A stretch of 64,000 nt of DNA, from assembly GCA_023421075.1 (NCBI GenBank), contig JAEZUM010000060.1, positions 62,001 through 126,000 of the forward strand, given 5' to 3'. Numbering within the stretch: position 1 is the stretch's first letter; each line of letters starts with the position of its first letter. This DNA is from Bacillota bacterium. Lineage in GTDB: Bacteria; Bacillota; Clostridia; Lachnospirales; Lachnospiraceae. Shown piece after piece: positions 8,580-16,233 of the stretch. Under the pieces are notes generated by a model. That model saw only the letters and a list, made by a program, of their open reading frames with translations. It ran no database searches and was not told the DNA's origin. Position numbers and translations under genes: made by a program.

Positions 8580-9670
8580 TCTGCTTTATCAGCTGCCTCT
8601 CCGATTAAGTTCAAGTATTCATCGATTGTTGCAGGAATGGATAACGCACTGGGAGTACCGGAGGCCGCAAGAGGAGTTCCGTCTGCAATCAGAGCAACCG
8701 AACCTCTCTGTACAGCAGGAATGGTTCCAACCAAAGGATCTGCCTTTAATGCCCCTAACAGTGTGTCAACACCATATGCGATCATGACATCAATATCCTT
8801 CAGAACATCTACATTCTCCGCACTAAGCTCAAGAGCAAAGCTGGCACTACCCTCGGATAACTTCAAAACACTTTCCGGAAATTCCATGCCCAGGTCCGTA
8901 AGGTACGCCGCACGCGGATCCGTGGGAAGATAGATATAAAATTTGCCAAGATCGGAGGGATTGAAATAGAAAAAGGCTGCTGTTTTACCGGCGATCTGCG
9001 GATAATTCGCTGTCTTCTCTCCAATAAGCTGCTCTAAATCCGATACTAGCTTCTCGCCCTCTGCTTTCATACCCATGCCTGCCGCGTCCATTCTGATCTG
9101 ATCGCGCCAATAGGTCTGCCACGCAAGCGTCGGATAGGCTACAACAGGAGCAATTGCAGATAACATGTCGTATTCCTCCTGTGTTATTCCGGAATAGGCT
9201 GCCAGAATAACATCGGGAGCAACGTCGCTGATTGCTTCATAATTCAGACCGTCTGTATCATTGAAAATCACAGGACTATCAACACCTAAACTCTTAAAGC
9301 CTTCTAATGTCCACGGTAACAAACCGCTTCCATCGAGTACACCGTAATTTGCCTGAGACACGCCGACCGGTACTACGCCAAGTGCTAACGGAACATCCTG
9401 ATTACCCCAGGAAATGGTAGCTATACGCTCCGGCTTTTCTGTTAAGACTGTTTCGCCAAAAGCATGCTGTATCGTAATCGGATATTGTGCTTGCGTAGAA
9501 GCATCCGTCGAAGCAGGAGTCTCTGTAGGTGCTTGTGTTACCGGTGTCTCAGTTACCTCGGAAGAAGATGCTACTCCAGGTTCCTCGGCAGGTGTCTTTG
9601 ACACAGTAGAACAAGCCGATAAGGATAAGGTTAATGCCAATGCAATAATGCTAATCTTGTTGATTTTCAT
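8576..9670 (-). CDS. iron-siderophore substrate-binding lipoprotein (FepB/FecB type)
   Basis: A 364-residue lipoprotein. The signal peptide ends in LSLSACS, which places the lipid-modified Cys at residue 20, and it is followed by a Thr/Pro/Ala-rich tether (about residues 22-62). The mature domain is a PBP-like TroA/BtuF fold with PERIATISWGNQD near residue 79, where binding proteins for iron complexes have the 'ERIv' motif. It captures a ferric chelate outside the membrane and delivers it to the permeases. AAGGAG precedes the ATG. A promoter and Fur box lie upstream, so iron repression is expected. Confidence 0.92.
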   Translation of the reverse strand: MKINKISIIALALTLSLSACSTVSKTPAEEPGVASSSEVTETPVTQAPTETPASTDASTQAQYPITIQHAFGETVLTEKPERIATISWGNQDVPLALGVVPVGVSQANYGVLDGSGLLPWTLEGFKSLGVDSPVIFNDTDGLNYEAISDVAPDVILAAYSGITQEEYDMLSAIAPVVAYPTLAWQTYWRDQIRMDAAGMGMKAEGEKLVSDLEQLIGEKTANYPQIAGKTAAFFYFNPSDLGKFYIYLPTDPRAAYLTDLGMEFPESVLKLSEGSASFALELSAENVDVLKDIDVMIAYGVDTLLGALKADPLVGTIPAVQRGSVALIADGTPLAASGTPSALSIPATIDEYLNLIGEAADKAE

Positions 9671-9785
9671 AAGTACGCTCCTTTTGGTGTTTTACAACTC
9701 AATAATTCAGTGTGATCTTTATAAGAACCTGCAATTACTGGTTACATAATATTTCATAAAATGGTTTTGCTTAAGCAACGGGATT

Positions 9786-9814
9786 AGTCTATTATATAAT
9801 TTTCATTTTGTCAA
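9786..9814 (-). promoter_or_regulatory. promoter of the iron-chelate ABC operon
   Basis: On the minus strand a consensus -35 TTGACA (9814-9809) is followed after 17 bases by TAGACT (9791-9786), a four-of-six -10 match. An overlapping TATAAT lies nearer but at only 12 bases spacing. The leader to the ATG would be about 110 bases and contains a TTGCTTAAGCAA palindrome (9767-9778). The Fur box immediately upstream supports this as the regulated promoter. Confidence 0.6.
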
Positions 9815-9821
9815 GCTTTTT

Positions 9822-9840
9822 GAGATTGATTATCATTATT
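9822..9840 (-). promoter_or_regulatory. Fur box upstream of the iron ABC operon
   Basis: Reading the minus strand, AATAATGATAATCAATCTC matches the classical 19-bp Fur box at 16 of 19 positions. It lies seven bases upstream of the predicted -35 of the siderophore transporter operon. Iron-loaded Fur bound here would repress the operon, which is what the gene content predicts. Confidence 0.75.
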
Positions 9841-9872
9841 ATTCAAATAAGTTAATTTATTCCCTTTAATAC

Positions 9873-9908
9873 ACAAAAAATCCGGCTCTGCATAATGCAA
9901 AACCGGAT
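9873..9908 (-). terminator. intrinsic terminator of the GGDEF-EAL gene
   Basis: ATCCGG and CCGGAT pair, with an inner GCAT/ATGC pair, and on the minus strand the stem is followed by six T residues. It begins 20 bases after the stop of the GGDEF-EAL gene and separates it from the Fur-controlled promoter. Confidence 0.75.
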
Positions 9909-9927
9909 CGAATAACCTGCTCATTAT

Positions 9928-12678
9928 TTAGTTATTCATGTTCCATTGATGATAAAATTCGATGAAATCCTTCACTGGGATCGGCTTACTAAAGTAATAT
10001 CCCTGTAATTCATCACAATCTTTATCAACCAGTTTTTCAGCCTGATCCAGCGTCTCTACCCCTTCTGCTAAGGTCTTCAGATTTAAGGTCTTCGCCATGG
10101 ACAGGATGGAATAAGTCAGATTTCTATTTTGAATATCATCCAACCGACTGACAAAAGATCGATCAATCTTCAGATAATCAATCGGAAGTCTTGTCAGATA
10201 GCTTAAGGAGGAAAACCCTGTTCCAAAATCATCCAGAGCAATGCTGATTCCAAGTGCCTTTATCTCCTTCAGATATTCAATAGCATGAGTAAGATCATTG
10301 ATAAACATGCTTTCTGTAATCTCGACTACCAATTGAATGCTTTGTGCGTAATAATCTTCTAATAGTTTTTGCAGGAGCTCGATAAAGTCCTTATTCTCAA
10401 ATTGCTTTACTGAGACATTGAACGCCAGTTTTATATTAATATTATTTTCCTTAAGTAATTTATCAATGTGAAAAATCTCTGATGCAATCCAATTACTGAG
10501 CGGAAGAATCAAACCATTCTCTTCTGCTGCCTGAATAAACATACCGGGGAAAATAATGTTCCCCTCACTATTCCAACGAATCAAAGCTTCCGCACCTATA
10601 ATCTTATAACCATGATCGATATAAGCGAGCTGAGGCTGTAAAAACAATTCAAATTCCTCGTTCACCAGTGCTTGTTTCAATTTGATCTGCATCTCCAGCT
10701 GCTCTAGATTTCTTTTCTCAATCTCAACGGACGAGAATATGTATTTCCCCCGTCCGGTTGCCTTGGAATGATACATTGCACTGTCGGCTTTGCGAATCAA
10801 ACCCTCCACCGTCATGTCATCATGAGGTGCAATTGCAATGCCAATACTGATTCCTACCGAAACCTCTTTCTCCTTTAAAAGAACAGGTCTGCTAATCTCC
10901 TTTATGATTCTCTCGGCAATGCCCGCGGCTTCCTCCGCACAATTGTCTCCCTCTGTGATTAAGGTAAAATCATCTCCCCCTAATCTTGACAGCATGTCCT
11001 CTTCGCGAATGACGGATTGCAGTCTTTTAGAAATCTCAATGAGTAGTAAGTCTCCCGCATCATGGCCGAGTGAATCATTAATCAACTTGAATTGGTCAAT
11101 ATCCATGTAAAATAAAGCAACGCAGGAACTACTTCGTTTTGCTCTACTTAACGCCAAATTAAGACGATCATAGAACAATGTCCTATTTGGTATCCCTGTC
11201 AGCGGATCATAATTTTCCAGAAGATGAATGTCCTGCTCTGCCTTCTTCATTTTTGTTATATCCGAGGATATCGCGATGTAGTTCGATACCTTACCATTCT
11301 GATCATTTATAGTAGTGATTGACATCCATTTAGGATATACCTCTCCTGTTTTCTTTCTGTCCCATATCTCTCCCTCCCAAAAACCTTTCGTCGTGATATG
11401 ATGCCACATCTGCTGATAAAACTTCGCATCATGATAATCCGAACGAAAAATCCTTGGATCCTGTCCAAGCAATTCTTCAATTGTATAACCTGACATTTTA
11501 AGAATAGATTCATTGGCACGTATGATTGCATTCGTAGAATCTGTTATTACAATACCCTCAATGGCTTGATTAATAATATTATCCGATATGATCAGTTCTT
11601 CATTTAGCTTGATAAGATGATTTAACTGTTCTGTCATTTGAGTTAAATCATGTAATAAGTAGAGTCTTCCGATCTTTTGCTGGTCAGAATCATAGATATC
11701 CTCTGCATTAATCTTATAATAGAGCTTTCGCCCTTCGCTCTCTACCACTAAAGTGTTTTCTTTGCTAAAATCCAATGGTAAGGGCAATTTCTTGATTTCC
11801 GGTATATGTTTGATAATATCATAAATACTAATACCGATTAATTTAGTTCTTTGATTTGATTTTTTTAGTTCCGGATCGGCATGTTGCTGTATAAATTCCA
11901 GTCCCATCGGATTAACATCTATGATGCAATCATCGTTATCTAATACAAAAAGTAAGTCCTTAATATTTTCTATAACAAGATCTCGTGCATAGGGAACCAG
12001 CATAGATTTTGGTAAATGATATATACCCCAGTAGAAGATTATTAAGGTAATCAGGATAAAGATCGGTGTTGTATCTATCGGAATAATAAATACTTTTTGC
12101 GTTATAAACAGCAGATTGATTACGAAGGATGAAGTGCACCCCACAAATACAAACAGGCTTTGTTTTTGATAAATCTTAGGTGAATTAATCGCCCTGATTA
12201 AGAGCAAACAGCAGGATATCAAAATGAGGATGTATGAATACATCGCATTGATATAAAAGCCTAGATTTTTCGTATAAGTATAAATAGGTATTCCATTTTG
12301 TATATATACTTCGGGATTTGTCAGAAAGGGGAATGGTATTTGTCCTGTAAAGACAGACAGCAAGGACAGACCCGGTATGACATAGAACAAAATTCGATAT
12401 AAGGGTCTGATTTTGGCATATTTTTTCATAAATAATACAGAAGCGATCAGTAATATAGGAGCAACAAGAATTACTCCGATATATTTCAGCTTCTGTAATA
12501 ATAGAATCCATTGAATCGGTGTAACAAAGCTGAGTGTCTCCATCAAAATCCAAAAGGAAACCAGCAGCGTCATCATAAATAATCTTTTTGATATTTCTAC
12601 CTTACTGCTCCTTAATAAAAGAACAATTAATAATATACTGATGATAAAACTGATGAAATAGATAACTCCAAATATCAT
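9928..12678 (-). CDS. membrane PAS-GGDEF-EAL cyclic-di-GMP signalling protein
   Basis: A 916-residue sensor. Residues 1-220 hold about seven hydrophobic segments resembling the histidine-kinase N-terminal 7TM region. Two PAS-type domains follow (about 235-355 and 370-485), then GGDEF near 495-655 and EAL near 670-910. The GGDEF motif reads GGDDF, with an RxxD product-inhibition site (REED) five residues before it. The EAL domain keeps EALIRW, the DDFGTGFSSLSYL loop, KID and AEGVET, so phosphodiesterase activity is likely; cyclase activity is possible with the GGDDF variant. No clear ribosome-binding site precedes the ATG. Ligand and target are unknown. Confidence 0.9.
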   Translation of the reverse strand: MIFGVIYFISFIISILLIVLLLRSSKVEISKRLFMMTLLVSFWILMETLSFVTPIQWILLLQKLKYIGVILVAPILLIASVLFMKKYAKIRPLYRILFYVIPGLSLLSVFTGQIPFPFLTNPEVYIQNGIPIYTYTKNLGFYINAMYSYILILISCCLLLIRAINSPKIYQKQSLFVFVGCTSSFVINLLFITQKVFIIPIDTTPIFILITLIIFYWGIYHLPKSMLVPYARDLVIENIKDLLFVLDNDDCIIDVNPMGLEFIQQHADPELKKSNQRTKLIGISIYDIIKHIPEIKKLPLPLDFSKENTLVVESEGRKLYYKINAEDIYDSDQQKIGRLYLLHDLTQMTEQLNHLIKLNEELIISDNIINQAIEGIVITDSTNAIIRANESILKMSGYTIEELLGQDPRIFRSDYHDAKFYQQMWHHITTKGFWEGEIWDRKKTGEVYPKWMSITTINDQNGKVSNYIAISSDITKMKKAEQDIHLLENYDPLTGIPNRTLFYDRLNLALSRAKRSSSCVALFYMDIDQFKLINDSLGHDAGDLLLIEISKRLQSVIREEDMLSRLGGDDFTLITEGDNCAEEAAGIAERIIKEISRPVLLKEKEVSVGISIGIAIAPHDDMTVEGLIRKADSAMYHSKATGRGKYIFSSVEIEKRNLEQLEMQIKLKQALVNEEFELFLQPQLAYIDHGYKIIGAEALIRWNSEGNIIFPGMFIQAAEENGLILPLSNWIASEIFHIDKLLKENNINIKLAFNVSVKQFENKDFIELLQKLLEDYYAQSIQLVVEITESMFINDLTHAIEYLKEIKALGISIALDDFGTGFSSLSYLTRLPIDYLKIDRSFVSRLDDIQNRNLTYSILSMAKTLNLKTLAEGVETLDQAEKLVDKDCDELQGYYFSKPIPVKDFIEFYHQWNMNN

Positions 12679-12790
12679 ATTGGCAATTTATAATTAAGAG
12701 CATTATAACCTTTCCTATTTATTCATTCATTCTAACAGAAAATCATACATTTTTCAACAATCGAAACACGGCAACCTAATCGCTATTTAT

Positions 12791-12819
12791 TTGCATTTAC
12801 AGGATGTATTTGGTATGAT
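12791..12819 (+). promoter_or_regulatory. promoter of the RsmH paralogue gene
   Basis: TTGCAT (12791-12796) and TATGAT (12814-12819) are separated by exactly 17 bases, with the start codon 35 bases downstream. It is the best promoter-like pair in the 176-base gap between two divergent genes. Confidence 0.6.
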
Positions 12820-12854
12820 ATAGTTCATGATTGTGCAATAGATCGGAGGTTAAT

Positions 12855-13904
12855 ATGGAAAATCAGGAACAAAAGCATCAGCGTCGGGTTCGATATAAAG
12901 GTACTCATCCGAAAGCTTATGATCAAAAATATAAGGAACTACAGCCGGAGAAATATGCTGATACTGTGGCAAAGGTCATTCAAAAAGGGAATACCCCGGC
13001 CGGAATGCATCGTTCGATTTGTGTGAACGAAATATTAGACTTCCTTCAGATCACGCCGGGACAGATTGGTTTGGATGCCACGCTGGGTTATGGTGGTCAC
13101 TCTCTGGAGATGTTAAAGTGTCTTAATTTGAAAGGACATTTATATGCGACCGATGTAGATCCCATCGAACTGCCTCGCACCAGAGCTCGCTTGGAAGGCT
13201 TGGGCTATGGTCCTGAGATCGTTACCATCAAGCAAATGAACTTCTCCGGAATTGATCAAATCGTACTCGAATCAGGCCCTTTGAACTTTGTGCTGGCAGA
13301 TTTGGGTGTCTCTTCGATGCAAATAGACAATCCCGATCGAGGTTTTTCCTTCAAGAGTGAAGGACCTTTGGATCTTAGACTGAACCCCTCCAAGGGGATC
13401 TCGGCAGCAGAGCGGTTAAAAACAATTTCAACGGATGAATTACAGGGTATGTTATGGGAAAATTCAGATGAACCGTATTCTCTGGAGATTGCCAGAGCCA
13501 TTACCTTAAGGATAAAGAAAGGGATCGACGTCTCAACCACTACGATGCTGAAGGAGATTATTGCGGATACACTGAAATTCCTTCCGGAAGCCACACGAAA
13601 TGATGAGATCAAGAAATCCTGCCAGAGATGCTTTCAAGCACTCCGCATTGATGTAAATAACGAATTTGAAGTGTTATATGAATTTTTAGAAAAATTACCT
13701 TCCTCACTTGCAGAGGGTGGGCGTGTTGCTATTCTATCCTTCCATTCCGGAGAAGATCGTCTTGTTAAAAAATCTTTTCAAAAATACTTAAGGGAAGGAA
13801 TCTACCGTGAGATATCCACGGATGCCATCCGCCCCACACCGGAAGAATGTAATACCAACTCTCGAGCCCGCTCCGCGAAGCTACGCTGGGCAATCAAGGC
13901 ATAG
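12855..13904 (+). CDS. RsmH (MraW)-like 16S rRNA methyltransferase paralogue
   Basis: A 349-residue SAM-dependent methyltransferase. After a basic N-terminal extension of about 50 residues it shows the RsmH pattern: GLDATLGYGGHS near residue 68 (SAM motif I), VLADLGVSSMQID near 145, the PDRGFSFKSEGPLDLR segment near 160 and VAILSFHSGEDR near 292. RsmH N4-methylates C1402 of 16S rRNA. The usual gene sits in the dcw cell-division cluster, so a copy among unrelated genes with the long N-terminal extension is best read as the second paralogue known from some Lachnospiraceae. GGAGG six bases upstream picks the ATG at 12855 over the in-frame one at 12831. Confidence 0.85.
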   Translation: MENQEQKHQRRVRYKGTHPKAYDQKYKELQPEKYADTVAKVIQKGNTPAGMHRSICVNEILDFLQITPGQIGLDATLGYGGHSLEMLKCLNLKGHLYATDVDPIELPRTRARLEGLGYGPEIVTIKQMNFSGIDQIVLESGPLNFVLADLGVSSMQIDNPDRGFSFKSEGPLDLRLNPSKGISAAERLKTISTDELQGMLWENSDEPYSLEIARAITLRIKKGIDVSTTTMLKEIIADTLKFLPEATRNDEIKKSCQRCFQALRIDVNNEFEVLYEFLEKLPSSLAEGGRVAILSFHSGEDRLVKKSFQKYLREGIYREISTDAIRPTPEECNTNSRARSAKLRWAIKA

Positions 13905-13908
13905 AATA

Positions 13909-14122
13909 AGGGCTGTTTCAAAACGTCATTCGTTAACTAAGATAAGGTTAATATGCATCCCATAATACACTGTTTGACGGACAGATTGCTGATTTTGTAA
14001 GACAATAACAAACATTCCATGTTTGATAATGGCTTATAAAACAGTAAGATGTCCGTCAACCTGTGTGTTAGGGATGCTATTGACCTTATCTTCAGTTTAC
14101 GAATATATTCTGAAAGAGCCCT
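13909..14122. mobile_element. MITE-like 214-bp element with long imperfect inverted repeats
   Basis: The left arm (13909-13983, beginning AGGGCTGTTTCA) and the reverse complement of the right arm (14050-14122, ending in TGAAAGAGCCCT) align over about 75 bases with roughly three quarters identity. Identical blocks include AAGATAAGGT, GCATCCC and TTGACGGACA. The central 66 bases do not pair. It fills the gap between the stop codons of two convergent genes. Arms this long exceed any terminator, and no transposase is encoded, so a miniature inverted-repeat element is the best reading; no clear target duplication was seen. Confidence 0.65.
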
Positions 14123-14132
14123 CTGTCTATTC

Positions 14133-14555
14133 CTATTGCAGCCCTTCCACATAGCTCTTAAAATGATCTAAGATTGACTGCCAGCCGGACCTCTGAAGCT
14201 CAATACTATTCATACCTTCAGCTTCAAAGGTTTCGATCACTTTGGTACCATTGGAAGCCGCTGAAAAAGCAATTTCTACTTTTCTCTCATCTCCTAAGGT
14301 GTACGCAATCGTCTCATGCAAAACCACCTCATCATAAATCCCATAAAAATCAAAGCCAACGCTGCCATCCTTTGCTTCCATTCTGGAGAGAAACTTACCA
14401 CCTACTCGTAAATCATTCTCCGCAGCTGTCGTGTGCCAATCTTCAGAGGCACTATTCCATTTTATGATATGCTCAGGGCCAGTCCAACATTGCCAGACTG
14501 TCTCTATGGGTGCATTTACGGTTGCTTCTATTGTAATTGCCTGATGATCATTCAT
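14133..14555 (-). CDS. SRPBCC (AHSA1-type START-like) protein
   Basis: A 140-residue protein of the SRPBCC/AHSA1 group, with the opening TIEATVNAPIETVWQCWTGPEHIIKWN, GGKFLSRMEAKDGSVGFDF in the middle and GWQSILDHFKSYVE at the end. The family forms a helix-grip fold with a hydrophobic cavity; small stand-alone members are usually of unknown ligand. AAGGAGG inside the end of the upstream gene serves as its ribosome-binding site, and only four bases separate the two genes, so it is translated from the same message as the helix-hairpin-helix protein. Confidence 0.85.
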   Translation of the reverse strand: MNDHQAITIEATVNAPIETVWQCWTGPEHIIKWNSASEDWHTTAAENDLRVGGKFLSRMEAKDGSVGFDFYGIYDEVVLHETIAYTLGDERKVEIAFSAASNGTKVIETFEAEGMNSIELQRSGWQSILDHFKSYVEGLQ

Positions 14556-14559
14556 TTAT

Positions 14560-14757
14560 CTATTCCTCCTTCAGTAATAAATCATTTTCTTGCAGTATCG
14601 TTTTCAGAATCCCGAGTGCCTTCGGACCAAATCCATGAAGGGAAAGTAAATCCGTTTCACTATAGCCGGTTAGCTGATCGATTGTCTCAATCCCTGCATT
14701 TTTCATTGCACGATTCGCAGGCTTACCAAGCTTAATGTTTTCTATTAATATATTCAT
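14560..14757 (-). CDS. small helix-hairpin-helix / RNA polymerase alpha-CTD-like protein
   Basis: A 65-residue protein whose sequence GKPANRAMKNAGIETIDQLTGYSETDLLSLHGFGPKAL (given here as landmarks GKPANRA, IDQLTGY and LHGFGPKAL) follows the helix-hairpin-helix pattern of the RNA polymerase alpha C-terminal domain. Such stand-alone domains could bind DNA or contact a regulator, but this is inference. An AAAGGA site favours the ATG at 14757 over the upstream in-frame ATG at 14790. A good promoter lies about 60 bases upstream, making this the first gene of a two-gene unit with the SRPBCC gene. Confidence 0.8.
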   Translation of the reverse strand: MNILIENIKLGKPANRAMKNAGIETIDQLTGYSETDLLSLHGFGPKALGILKTILQENDLLLKEE

Positions 14758-14814
14758 ATTTATATCCTTTCCAGGTCCATAAAAATACAATTCATAGGTT
14801 TTGTCTGTGTAATT

Positions 14815-14842
14815 ATTATATCATAGATAATTAATGCGTCAA
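14815..14842 (-). promoter_or_regulatory. promoter of the HhH-SRPBCC operon
   Basis: Minus-strand TTGACG (14842-14837) and TATAAT (14820-14815) are 16 bases apart. The predicted start of transcription lies about 50 bases before the start codon of the helix-hairpin-helix gene. Confidence 0.65.
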
Positions 14843-14877
14843 TACCATTTATTATCTGATAATTTATTACAAATAAA

Positions 14878-14919
14878 ACCTTTTATTTGCGTTAAAAATG
14901 CGCCCACCTTTTATTTGCG
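14878..14919. repeat. 14-bp direct repeat upstream of the HhH-SRPBCC promoter
   Basis: ACCTTTTATTTGCG occurs twice, at 14878-14891 and 14906-14919, a period of 28 bases. It sits 36 bases upstream of the -35 element, between the end of the cysteine desulfurase gene and the HhH promoter. It could be a binding site for an activator, since the spacing places the copies on nearly the same helix face offset by about 2.7 turns; no regulator is known. Confidence 0.5.
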
Positions 14920-14961
14920 GACGCAGATTTTAACCATCTTATTTCTAGGAGAAAGATTATC

Positions 14962-16233
14962 TCAATGATACAACTTTGCAATTTTTAGAACCGCATTGGC
15001 CAGGCAATCCACTTCTTCTCTGGTATTGTAGATTCCGAGGGATGCACGTACAGAGCTAGCCAAGCCATACTCCCCCAGAACAGGCTGAGCACAATGATGA
15101 CCCGCTCGAACTGCAATTCCCTCCGAATCAAGAAATTGGCCTATTCGTTCCGGTGATATTCCATCAATAACAAAGGATAGTACACTGATTTTATTCGGAG
15201 CCGTGCCGATCAGATGAACTCCCGGTATCTCTGCTAATCGTTCCATGGCATACCCTGTTAATTCTCTTTCATGCTCTTCCACACGTTCCATACCAAATCC
15301 ACGAAGGTAATCAACAGCAGCTCCTAAAGCAATTGCATCTCCGATATTTCCCGTACCGGCTTCAAATTTAGAGGGTAAATGGTTATAGGTTGTATGGTCG
15401 AAGCTGACATGATTGATCATTCCACCACCTCTTTGCCAAGGAGGCATTCTGTCCAACAAAGCCTTCTTACCGTATAAAGCTCCGATACCGGTCGGAGCAT
15501 ACATCTTGTGTCCGGAGAAGACAAAGAAGTCGGTATCGAGTTCTTTCACATTGATTGGTAAATGCGGAATTGACTGAGCACCATCAATTACAACACAGGC
15601 ACCGTAAGAATGTGCCAGCTTAACCATACACTGGATCGGATTAATCGTACCCAGCACATTTGATACATGAGTTATCCCTACGATTCTGGTTCGGGACGAG
15701 AGAAGCTTCTTATATTCCTCCAGAAGGATTTCTCCTCTCTCATTGATTGGGATCACTTTAATCACAGCACCTTTTTCCTGCTGCAGCTTTTGCCAGGGAA
15801 CGATATTAGAATGATGCTCCATTATAGTAAGAAGAATTTCATCACCCTCGTGAATATTCAGATTCCCATAGCTTTCGGCAATCAGATTGATCGCTTCTGT
15901 TGTCCCCCTGGTAAAAATGATCTCTTCCGAAGAGGCAGCCCCGATAAAGTCCCTTACCTTATCTCGTGCTCCTTCATATGCTTCGGTTGCACTCTTCGCG
16001 AGGGTATGAGCTCCTCTGTGAATATTGGAATTATAATAACTGTAATATTGATTTAAGGTATCAATTACCTGATTGGGTTTTTGAGTGGTAGCTCCATTAT
16101 CGAGCCAAACCAACGATTTCCCATTTACCTTTCTATGTAGAATCGGAAAATCCTTTCGTATCGATTGAACATCAAAGCAGTTGTTCCAATAGAGTGCCAT
16201 AACCCAAGCATTCTCACCATTATGTGTAATCAT
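14962..16233 (-). CDS. SufS-type cysteine desulfurase, probable encapsulin cargo
   Basis: A 423-residue PLP enzyme that converts cysteine to alanine and an enzyme-bound persulfide. The PLP lysine lies in FSGHKMYAPTG near residue 247, the cofactor Asp/His in VIDGAQS near 217, and the catalytic Cys in RAGHHCAQPVLGEYG near 380, as in group II SufS/CsdA. Homology to SufS begins near residue 22 (IRKDFPIL), leaving about 17 extra residues rich in Trp, Asn and Cys (AWVMALYWNNC). The ATG at 16233, preceded by AGGTAGGA, lies inside the 3' end of the encapsulin gene. No sufBCD or iscU neighbours exist, so a role in the nanocompartment rather than Fe-S assembly is favoured. An alternative start is 16200. 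Confidence 0.88.
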   Translation of the reverse strand: MITHNGENAWVMALYWNNCFDVQSIRKDFPILHRKVNGKSLVWLDNGATTQKPNQVIDTLNQYYSYYNSNIHRGAHTLAKSATEAYEGARDKVRDFIGAASSEEIIFTRGTTEAINLIAESYGNLNIHEGDEILLTIMEHHSNIVPWQKLQQEKGAVIKVIPINERGEILLEEYKKLLSSRTRIVGITHVSNVLGTINPIQCMVKLAHSYGACVVIDGAQSIPHLPINVKELDTDFFVFSGHKMYAPTGIGALYGKKALLDRMPPWQRGGGMINHVSFDHTTYNHLPSKFEAGTGNIGDAIALGAAVDYLRGFGMERVEEHERELTGYAMERLAEIPGVHLIGTAPNKISVLSFVIDGISPERIGQFLDSEGIAVRAGHHCAQPVLGEYGLASSVRASLGIYNTREEVDCLANAVLKIAKLYH

